A stretch of DNA of 64,000 nucleotides. Origin: Viola odorata (Eukaryota; Streptophyta; Magnoliopsida; Malpighiales; Violaceae). The translations under genes and the position numbers were made by a program. A model generated the notes under the pieces. The model was given only the letters and a program-made list of their open reading frames with translations. It made no database searches and was not told where the DNA came from. Positions 39,098 through 47,242 of the stretch are shown one piece after another. The stretch is taken from NCBI GenBank assembly GCA_963691705.1, contig OY829539.1:7566501-7630500 (forward strand), given 5' to 3'. Numbering within the stretch: position 1 is the first letter of the stretch; each line of letters begins with the position of its first letter.

Positions 39098-42000
39098 TGA
39101 TATGCAAACTCTATTTTTGTGCTGTGTTATCTGCATTTTGAGTGACTAAACATATAGCCTTGTTTGCGAGCGAGTGAGTAAACACATATCTGGTGAGGGC
39201 TGCTCGTGACTAGGCCTGATGTCGAAAAGTTCTACCTTTGGGGTCGGTATCCCAATGCTTTAATGCAGGTGTGCATCTAGGCAGGAAGCGCCTTATCGAG
39301 TCCTCCGCAATTGACGGGTTTGATCATTCCAGTGCTTTGGTTGTTTGTGTTCATGTTTTGGGACTGTTTTTTATTTTGTGAATGCTCAAGGGCGAGGATT
39401 GGGCAGTGTGGGGATATTTGATTACATGTATTTTATGCATGTTTTTCCTTCCATTCTTACCTCGATTTAGGCCTTGATACTAGTAATTCGCTCGTGTTTC
39501 CATCTTTCTCGCAGATCAAGGCCAAGAAGGAGAAATGTGCGAAAAGACATACTTTCTGGGCAATTTCAGAAGAGTTTAAGCTTCAAGACTAGGGTCGAGA
39601 CCATAGACACCAATTTCTCCATGTACTAATGTACTCGGATTGATATGCAAACTCTATTTTTGTGCTGTGTTATCTGCATTTTGAGTGACTAAACATATAG
39701 CCTTGTTTGCGAGCGAGTGAGTAAACACATATCTGGTGAGGGCTGCTCGTGACTAGGCCTGATGTGGAAAAGTTCTACCTTTGGGGTCGGTATCCCAATG
39801 CTTTAATGCAGGTGTGCATCTAGGCAGGAAGCGCCTTATCGAGACCTCCGCAATTGACGGGTTTGATCATTCCAGTGCTTTGGTTGTTTGTGTTCATGTT
39901 TTGGGACTGTTTTTTATTTTGTGAATGCTCAAGGGCGAGCATTGGGCAGTGTGGGGATATTTGATTACATGTATTTTATGCATGTTTTTCCTTCCATTCT
40001 TACCTCGATTTAGGCCTTGATACTACTAATTCGCTCGTGTTTCCATCTTTCTCGCAGATCAAGGCCAAGAAGGAGAAATGTGCGAAAAGACATACTTTCT
40101 GGGCAATTTCAGAAGAGTTTAAGCTTCAAGACTAGCGTCGAGACCATAGACACCAATTTCTCCATGTACTAATGTACTCGGATTGATATGCAAACTCTAT
40201 TTTTGTGCTGTGTTATCTGCATTTTGAGTGACTAAACATATAGCCTTGTTTGCGAGCGAGTGAGTAAACACATATCTGGTGAGGGCTGCTCGTGAGTAGG
40301 CCTGATGTGGAAAAGTTCTACCTTTGGGGTCGGTATCCCAATGCTTTAATGCAGGTGTGCATCTAGGCAGGAAGCGCCTTATCGAGACCTCGGCAATTGA
40401 CGGGTTTGATCATTCCAGTGCTTTGGTTATTTGTGTTCATGTTTTGAAACTGTTTTTTATTTTGTGAATGCTCAAGGGCGAGCATTGGGCAGTGTGGGGA
40501 TATTTGATTACATGTATTTTATGCATGTTTTTCCTTCCATTCTTACCTCGATTTAGGCCTTGATACTACTAATTCACTCGTGTTTCCATCTCTATCGCAG
40601 ATCAAGGCCAAGAAGCAGAAATGTGCTAAAAGACATACTTTCTGGGCAATTTCAGAAGAGTTTAAGCTTCAAGACTAGCGTCGAGACCATAGACACCAAT
40701 TTCTCCATGTACTAATGTACTCGGATAGATATGCAAACTCTATTTTAGTGCTGTGTTATCTGCATTTTGAGTGACTAAACATATAGCCTTGTTTGCGAGC
40801 GAGTGAGTAAACACATATCTGGTGAGGGTTGCTCGTGACTAGGCCTGATGTCGAAAAGTTCTACCTTTGGGGTCGGTATCCCAATGCTTTAATGCAGGTG
40901 TGCATCTAGGCAGGAAGCGCCTTATCGAGACCTCGGCAATTGTCGGGTTTGATCATTCCTGCGCTTTGGTTGTTTGTGTTCATGTTTTGGGACTGTTTTT
41001 TATTTTGTGAATGCTCAAGGGCGAGAATTGGGCAGTGTGGGGATATTTGATTTCATGTATTTTATGCATGTTTTTCCTTCCATTCTTACCTCGATTTAGG
41101 CCTTGATACTACTAATTCGCTCGTGTTTCCATCTTTATCGCAGATCAAGGCCAAGAAGGAGAAATGTGCGAAAAGATATACTTTCTGGGCAATTTCAGAA
41201 GAGTTTAAGCTTCAAGACTAGCGTCGAGACCATAGACACCAATTTCTACATGTACTAATGTACTCGGATTGATATGCAAACTCTATTTTTGTGCTGTGTT
41301 ATCTGCATTTTGAGTGACTAAACATATAGCCTTGTTTGCGAGCGAGTGAGTAAACACATATCTGGTGAGGGCTGCTCGTGACTAGGCCTGATGTGGAAAA
41401 GTTCTACCTTTGGGGTCGGTATCCCAATGCTTTAATGCAGGTGTGCATCTAGGCAGGAAGCGCCTTATCGAGACCTCCGCAATTGACGGGTTAGATCATT
41501 CCAGTGCTTTGGTTGTTTGTGTTCATGTTTTGGGACTGTTTTTTATTTTGTGAATGCTCAAGGGCGAGCATTGGGCTGTGTGGGGATATTTGATTACATG
41601 TATTTTATGCATGTTTTTCCTTCCATTCTTACCTCGATTTAGGCCTTGATACTACTAATTCGCTCGTGTTTCCATCTTTCTCGCAGATCAAGGCCAAGAA
41701 GGAGAAATGTGCGAAAAGACATACTTTCTGGGCAATTTCAGAAGAGTTTAAGCTTCAAGACTAGCGTCGAGACCATAGACACCAATTTCTCCATGTACTA
41801 ATGTACTCGGATTGATATGCAAACTCTATTTTTGTGCTGTGTTATCTGCATTTTGAGTGACTAAACATATAGCCTTGTTTGCGAGCGAGTGAGTAAACAC
41901 ATATCTGGTGAGGGCTGCTCGTGACTAGGCCTGATGTGGAAAAGTTCTACCTTTGGGGTCGGTATCCCAATGCTTTAATGCAGGTGTGCATCTAGGCAGG

Positions 42001-42355
42001 AAGCGCCTTATCGAGACCTCGGCAATTGACGGGTTTGATCATTCCAGTGCTTTGGTTATTTGTGTTCATGTTTTGAAACTGTTTTTTATTTTGTGAATGC
42101 TCAAGGGCGAGCATTGGGCAGTGTGGGGATATTTGATTACATGTATTTTATGCATGTTTTTCCTTCCATTCTTACCTCGATTTAGGCCTTGATACTACTA
42201 ATTCACTCGTGTTTCCATCTCTATCGCAGATCAAGGCCAAGAAGCAGAAATGTGCTAAAAGACATACTTTCTGGGCAATTTCAGAAGAGTTTAAGCTTCA
42301 AGACTAGCGTCGAGACCATAGACACCAATTTCTCCATGTACTAATGTACTCGGAT
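39098..42355 (+). repeat. Six-monomer unit, copy 1 (monomers 73-78)
   Basis: The order is A with tactagtaattc (73), A (74), B (75), C with gatagat, tattttagtg and gatatac (76), A with gggctgtg (77), and B with a gactagg head (78). Monomer 73 also has gagtcctccgc, gcgaggatt and ctagggtcg. The order and marks recur from 42356 at +3258 bp. Monomer 78 mixes an A-type head with a B body. Confidence 0.75.
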
Positions 42356-42966
42356 TGATATGCAAACTCTATTTTTGTGCTGTGTTATCTGCATTTTGAG
42401 TGACTAAACATATAGCCTTGTTTGCGAGCGAGTGAGTAAACACATATCTGGTGAGGGCTGCTCGTGACTAGGCCTGATGTCGAAAAGTTCTACCTTTGGG
42501 GTCGGTATCCCAATGCTTTAATGCAGGTGTGCATCTAGGCAGGAAGCGCCTTATCGAGACCTCCGCAATTGACGGGTTTGATCATTCCAGTGCTTTGGTT
42601 GTTTGTGTTCATGTTTTGGGACTGTTTTTTATTTTGTGAATGCTCAAGGGCGAGCATTGGGCAGTGTGGGGATATTTGATTACATGTATTTTATGCATGT
42701 TTTTCCTTCCATTCTTACCTCGATTTAGGCCTTGATACTAGTAATTCGCTCGTGTTTCCATCTTTCTCGCAGATCAAGGCCAAGAAGGAGAAATGTGCGA
42801 AAAGACATACTTTCTGGGCAATTTCAGAAGAGTTTAAGCTTCAAGACTAGCGTCGAGACCATAGACACCAATTTCTCCATGTACTAATGTACTCGGATTG
42901 ATATGCAAACTCTATTTTTGTGCTGTGTTATCTGCATTTTGAGTGACTAAACATATAGCCTTGTTT

Positions 42967-42980
42967 GCGAGCGAGTGAGT
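42967..42980 (+). repeat. GCGA/GTGA tetranucleotide microrepeat in each monomer
   Basis: The reference monomer reads GCGAGCGAGTGAGT, about three and a half units of a four-base GNGA-like motif. It is flanked by TGTTT at 42962-42966 and AAACA at 42981-42985, which are perfect inverted 5-mers and could close a small stem. The motif is in essentially every monomer. Local variants include gttcgcgag (monomers 40, 45, 52, 59), ttttcgag (12, 19), gttagcgag (65) and gcgagcaag (86, 92). A function is not evident. Confidence 0.6.
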
Positions 42981-42982
42981 AA
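42972..42982 (+). other. 5' splice-donor-like sequence
   Basis: GTGAGTAA at 42975-42982 matches the intron side of the eukaryotic 5' splice-site consensus (GTRAGT) perfectly. The exon side ends in GA rather than AG, so the match is not full. It recurs once per monomer at offset 77. Most copies keep it, but monomer 47 has gtgtgtaa instead and monomers 86 and 92 have aagtgagtaa. Conservation cannot be read as selection here, because the whole monomer is homogenised. Whether it is ever transcribed or spliced is unknown. Confidence 0.3.
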
Positions 42983-43167
42983 ACACATATCTGGTGAGGG
43001 CTGCTCGTGACTAGGCCTGATGTGGAAAAGTTCTACCTTTGGGGTCGGTATCCCAATGCTTTAATGCAGGTGTGCATCTAGGCAGGAAGCGCCTTATCGA
43101 GACCTCCGCAATTGACGGGTTTGATCATTCCAGTGCTTTGGTTGTTTGTGTTCATGTTTTGGGACTG

Positions 43168-43177
43168 TTTTTTATTT
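43168..43177 (+). other. T-rich tract of the monomer
   Basis: A T6-A-T4 tract sits mid-monomer (T6 at 43168-43173) and repeats every 543 bp with a second T5 run about 70 bp downstream. Regularly spaced T runs can bend DNA or affect nucleosome placement, but that is inference. Monomer 6 (gactgtgtttta) and monomer 111 (gggactatttttt) carry substitutions next to it. Confidence 0.4.
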
Positions 43178-43224
43178 TGTGAATGCTCAAGGGCGAGCAT
43201 TGGGCAGTGTGGGGATATTTGATT

Positions 43225-43243
43225 ACATGTATTTTATGCATGT
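43225..43243. other. Dyad element that can form an 8-bp hairpin
   Basis: The 19-bp sequence acatgtattttatgcatgt is an imperfect palindrome. Positions 1-8 pair with 12-19 (one T-G wobble) around a TTT loop. It is present once per monomer. In type E monomers it reads acatgtgttttatgcatgt, which still pairs with wobble. Type C monomers change the first A to C-side context (gatttcatg), losing only the outermost pair. Monomer 4 (gattaaatg) and the gattatatg copies (46, 53, 60, 106, 115) disturb the stem. It does not match the CENP-B box. It could be a protein-binding dyad or have no role. Confidence 0.45.
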
Positions 43244-43281
43244 TTTTCCTTCCATTCTTACCTCGATTTAGGCCTTGATAC

Positions 43282-43315
43282 TACTAATTCGCTCGTGTTT
43301 CCATCTTTCTCGCAG
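43282..43315 (+). other. Branch site, pyrimidine tract and 3' splice-acceptor-like sequence
   Basis: TACTAAT at 43282-43288 resembles an intron branch site (yUnAy; the yeast form is TACTAAC). It is followed by the pyrimidine-rich stretch tttccatctttctcg and CAG ending at 43315. The branch-like A at 43287 lies 28 nt from the AG, within the usual range. The three terminal alternatives (ctttctcgcag, ctttatcgcag, ctctatcgcag) all keep it. It is broken in monomer 14 (tcgcac) and 103 (tcgcaa), and altered but usable in 86 (tcacag), 96 (tctcag) and 117 (ttgcag). It is seen in sequence only; splicing is not shown. Confidence 0.4.
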
Positions 43316-43393
43316 ATCAAGGCCAAGAAGGAGAAATGTGCGAAAAGACATACTTTCTGGGCAATTTCAGAAGAGTTTAAGCTTCAAGACTAG
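43316..43393 (+). other. Lysine-rich open stretch, possible relic of a terminal exon
   Basis: Directly after the acceptor-like CAG, 25 codons run open to a TAG at 43391-43393. The start reads IKAKKEKCAKRHTFW and the end SEEFKLQD. The basic, non-repetitive composition looks more protein-like than the hydrophobic stretch upstream. The frame is not protected: tgg becomes tag in monomers 23, 70, 72 and 118, there is a 1-bp deletion in 104, 113 and 117 and a 1-bp insertion in 101, and missense changes are common (E/Q at 43331, A/E, A/G, H/Y, H/R). I do not recognise the peptide. The best reading is a chance frame or the decayed tail of a captured exon. Confidence 0.3.
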
Positions 43394-43421
43394 CGTCGAG
43401 ACCATAGACACCAATTTCTCC

Positions 43422-43436
43422 ATGTACTAATGTACT
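43422..43436 (+). repeat. Short direct repeat ATGTACT at the monomer end
   Basis: ATGTACT occurs at 43422-43428 and again at 43430-43436, one base apart, just before the phase point used for the next monomer. It holds two GTAC palindromes and a second TACTAAT. Common variants are ttctacatg just upstream (for example monomers 15, 23, 26, 28, 30), aatatactcgg (104, 113, 117) and gtagtaatgtacacgg at the monomer 13/14 border. Confidence 0.5.
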
Positions 43437-46156
43437 CGGATTGATATGCAAACTCTATTTTTGTGATGTGTTATCTGCATTTTGAGTGACTAAACATATA
43501 GCCTTGTTTGCGAGCGAGTGAGTAAACACATATCTGGTGAGGGCTGCTCGTGAGTAGGCCTGATGTGGAAAAGTTCTACCTTTGGGGTCGGTATCCCAAT
43601 GCTTTAATGCAGGTGTGCATCTAGGCAGGAAGCGACTTATCGAGACCTCGGCAATTGACGGGTTTGATCATTCCAGTGCTTTGGTTATTTGTGTTCATGT
43701 TTTGAAACTGTTTTTTATTTTGTGAATGCTCAAGGGCGAGCATTGGGCAGTGTGGGGATATTTGATTACATGTATTTTATGCATGTTTTTCCTTCCATTC
43801 TTACCTCGATTTAGGCCTTGATACTACTAATTCACTCGTGTTTCCATCTCTATCGCAGATCAAGGCCAAGAAGCAGAAATGTGCTAAAAGACATACTTTC
43901 TGGGCAATTTCAGAAGAGTTTAAGCTTCAAGACTAGCGTCGAGACCATAGACACCAATTTCTCCATGTACTAATGTACTCGGATAGATATGCAAACTCTA
44001 TTTTAGTGCTGTGTTATCTGCATTTTGAGTGACTAAACATATAGCCTTGTTTGCGAGCGAGTGAGTAAACACATATCTGGTGAGGGTTGCTCGTGACTAG
44101 GCCTGATGTCGAAAAGTTCTACCTTTGGGGTCGGTATCCCAATGCTTTAATGCAGGTGTGCATCTAGGCAGGAAGCGCCTTATCGAGACCTCGGCAATTG
44201 TCGGGTTTGATCATTCCTGCGCTTTGGTTGTTTGTGTTCATGTTTTGGGACTGTTTTTTATTTTGTGAATGCTCAAGGGCGAGAATTGGGCAGTGTGGGG
44301 ATATTTGATTTCATGTATTTTATGCATGTTTTTCCTTCCATTCTTACCTCGATTTAGGCCTTGATACTACTAATTCGCTCGTGTTTCCATCTTTATCGCA
44401 GATCAAGGCCAAGAAGGAGAAATGTGCGAAAAGATATACTTTCTGGGCAATTTCAGAAGAGTTTAAGTTTCAAGACTAGCGTCGAGACCATAGACACCAA
44501 TTTCTACATGTACTAATGTACTCGGATTGATATGCAAACTCTATTTTTGTGCTGTGTTATCTGCATTTTGAGTGACTAAACATATAGCCTTGTTTGCGAG
44601 CGAGTGAGTAAACACATATCTGGTGAGGGCTGCTCGTGACTAGGCCTGATGTGGAAAAGTTCTACCTTTGGGGTCGGTATCCCAATGCTTTAATGCAGGT
44701 GTGCATCTAGGCATGAAGCGCCTTATCGAGACCTCCGCAATTGACGGGTTTGATCATTCCAGTGCTTTGGTTGTTTGTGTTCATGTTTTGGGACTGTTTT
44801 TTATTTTGTGAATGCTCAAGGGCGAGCATTGGGCTGTGTGGGGATATTTGATTACATGTATTTTATGCATGTTTTTCCTTCCATTCTTACCTCGATTTAG
44901 GCCTTGATACTAGTAATTCGCTCGTGTTTCCATCTTTCTCGCAGATCAAGGCCAAGAAGGAGAAATGTGCGAAAAGACATACTTTCTGGGCAATTTCAGA
45001 AGAGTTTAAGCTTCAAGACTAGCGTCGAGACCATAGACACCAATTTCTCCATGTACTAATGTACTCGGATTGATATGCAAACTCTATTTTTGTGTTGTGT
45101 TATCTGCATTTTGAGTGACTAAACATATAGCCTTGTTTGCGAGCGAGTGAGTAAACACATATCTGGTGAGGGCTGCTCGTGACTAGGCCTGATGTGGAAA
45201 AGTTCTACCTTTGGGGTCGGTATCCCAATGCTTTAATGCAGGTGTGCATCTAGGCAGGAAGCGCCTTATCGAGACCTCCGCAATTGACGGGTTTGATCAT
45301 TCCAGTGCTTTGGTTGTTTGTGTTCATGTTTTGGGACTGTTTTTTATTTTGTGAATGCTCAAGGGCGAGCATTGGGCAGTGTGGGGATATTTGATTACAT
45401 GTATTTTATGCATGTTTTTCCTTCCATTCTTACCTCGATTTAGGCCTTGATACTACTAATTCGCTCGTGTTTCCATCTTTCTCGCAGATCAAGGCCAAGA
45501 AGGAGAAATGTGCGAAAAGACATACTTTCTGGGCAATTTCAGAAGAGTTTAAGCTTCAAGACTAGCGTCGAGACCATAGACACCAATTTCTCCATGTACT
45601 AATGTACTCGGATTGATATGCAAACTCTATTTTTGTGCTGTGTTAACTGCATTTTGAGTGACTAAACATATAGCCTTGTTTGCGAGCGAGTGAGTAAACA
45701 CATATCTGGTGAGGGCTGCTCGTGAGTAGGCCTGATGTGGAAAAGGTCTACCTTTGGGGTCGGTATCCCAATGCTTTAATGCAGGTGTGCATCTAGGCAG
45801 GAAGCGCCTTATCGAGACCTCGGCAATTGACGGGTTTGATCATTCCAGTGCTTTGGTTATTTGTGTTCATGTTTTGAAACTGTTTTTTATTTTGTGAATG
45901 CTCAAGGGCGAGCATTGGGCAGTGTGGGGATATTTGATTACATGTATTTTATGCATGTTTTTCCTTCCATTCTTACCTCGATTTAGGCCTTGATACTACT
46001 AATTCACTCGTGTTTCCATCTCTATCGCAGATCAAGGCCAAGAAGCAGAAATGTGGTAAAAGACATACTTTCTGGGCAATTTCAGAAGAGATTAAGCTTC
46101 AAGACTAGCGTCGAGACCATAGACACCAATTTCTCCATGTACTAATGTACTCGGAT

Positions 46157-47242
46157 TGATATGCAAACTCTATTTTAGTGCTGTGTTATCTGCATTTTGA
46201 GTGACTAAACATATAGCCTTGTTTGCGAGCAAGTGAGTAAACACATATCTGGTGAGGGTTGCTCGTGACTAGGCCTGATGTCGAAAAGTTCTACCTTTGG
46301 GGTCGGTATCCCAATGCTTTAATGCAGGTGTGCATCTAGGCAGGAAGCGCCTTATCGAGACCTCGGCAATTGTCGGGTTTGATCATTCCTGCGCTTTGGT
46401 TGTTTGTGTGCATGTTTTGGGACTGTTTTTTATTTTGTGAATGCTCAAGGGCGAGAATTGGGCAGTGTGGGGATATTTGATTTCATGTATTTTATGCATG
46501 TTTTTCCTTCCATTCTTACCTCGATTTAGGCCTTGATACTACTAATTCACTCGTGTTTCCATCTCTATCACAGATCAAGGCCAAGAAGCAGAAATGTGCT
46601 AAAAGACATACTTTCTGGGCAATTTCAGAAGAGATTAAGCTTCAAGACTAGCGTCGAGACCATAGACACCAATTTCTCCATGTACTAATGTACTCGGATT
46701 GATATGCAAACTCTATTTTAGTGCTGTGTTATCTGCATTTTGAGTGACTAAACATATAGCCTTGTTTGCGAGCGAGTGAGTAAACACATATCTGGTGAGG
46801 GTTGCTCGTGACTAGGCCTGATGTCGAAAAGTTCTACCTTTGGGGTCGGTATCCCAATGCTTTAATGCAGGTGTGCATCTAGGCAGGAAGCGCCTTATCG
46901 AGACCTCGGCAATTGTCGGGTTTGATCATTCCTGCGCTTTGGTTGTTTGTGTGCATGTTTTGGGACTGTTTTTTATTTTGTGAATGCTCAAGGGCGAGAA
47001 TTGGGCAGTGTGGGGATATTTGATTTCATGTATTTTATGCATGTTTTTCCTTCCATTCTTACCTTGATTTAGGCCTTGATACTACTAATTCGCTCGTGTT
47101 TCCATCTTTATCGCAGATCAAGGCCAAGAAGCAGAAATGTGCTAAACGACATACTTTCTGGGCAATTTCAGAAGAGTTTAAGCTTCAAGACTAGCGTCGA
47201 GACCATAGACACCAATTTCTCCATGTACTAATGTACTCGGAT
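46157..47242 (+). repeat. Adjacent C monomers 86-87 with a mosaic unit
   Basis: Both carry tattttagtg, ggttgctcg, gtcgaaaag, cctgcgc and the private gtgtgcatg. Monomer 86 then switches to a B tail (attcactcg, ctctatcacag, aagcag) with gagattaag, the private mark of monomer 85. Monomer 87 continues as C with accttgattt, ctttatcgcag, aagcag and the first gctaaacgac tail. The switch in 86 falls between gatttcatg and attcactcg, roughly 46480-46550. Confidence 0.8.

Larger units (their letters stand above)
43097..43403 (+). repeat. Internal direct repeat TCGAGACC, 299 bp apart
   Basis: TCGAGACC occurs twice in the reference monomer, at 43097-43104 and 43396-43403. In monomer 1 the spacing is 300 because of its 1-bp insertion. 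I see no wider similarity around the two copies, so this does not show that the 543-bp unit arose from a shorter repeat. An eight-base match twice in 543 bp could be chance. Confidence 0.45.
42899..43441 (+). repeat. Reference satellite monomer (monomer 80, type A)
   Basis: This indel-free type A copy is used as the coordinate reference. It reads the same as monomer 74 (39641-40183) wherever I compared them. Diagnostic sites: 43011 C (A, C) or G (B, D); 43024 G or C (C); 43107 C (A) or G (B, C, D); 43115 A or T (C); 43144 G or A (B); 43162-43163 GG or AA (B); 43186 C or G (D); 43198 C or A (C); 43225 A or T (C); 43291 G or A (B); 43307 and 43309 for the ctttct, ctttat or ctctat alternatives; 43331 G or C; 43342 G or T; 43404 A or G (D). 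A HindIII-type hexamer (AAGCTT) at 43379-43384 is present once in nearly every copy, so the array should give a 543-bp ladder. It is lost in monomers 2, 13, 14, 25 and 82. Confidence 0.95.
42356..46156 (+). repeat. Six-monomer unit, copy 2, with a hybrid (monomers 79-85)
   Basis: Monomers 79-82 follow 73-76: A with tactagtaattc, A, B, then C with gatagat, tattttagtg and gatatac. Monomer 83 (44528) has gggctgtg like 77 but then tactagtaattc like 73 or 79, so it looks like a 77/79 fusion that deleted a B copy. Monomers 84 and 85 then repeat A and B. Private changes are gtgatgtg (81), aagtttcaag, which loses the HindIII-type site (82), gcatgaag (83), gttaactgc, gtggtaaaag and gagattaag (85). Confidence 0.75.

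Noticed and set aside
43051..43070. Second acceptor-like site (ctttaatgcag followed by gtgtgc)
   Set aside because: The pyrimidine content before CAG is weak and no branch-like motif stands at a suitable distance. It could equally be read as a donor, so it carries no weight.
43225..43243. CENP-B box
   Set aside because: The dyad lacks the TTCG and CGGG cores of the CENP-B box, and I see no match elsewhere in the monomer.
42899..43441. Monomer built from three 181-bp sub-repeats
   Set aside because: Comparison of the three thirds by eye shows no similarity. The only internal direct repeats are 7 to 8 bp and are not 181 bp apart.
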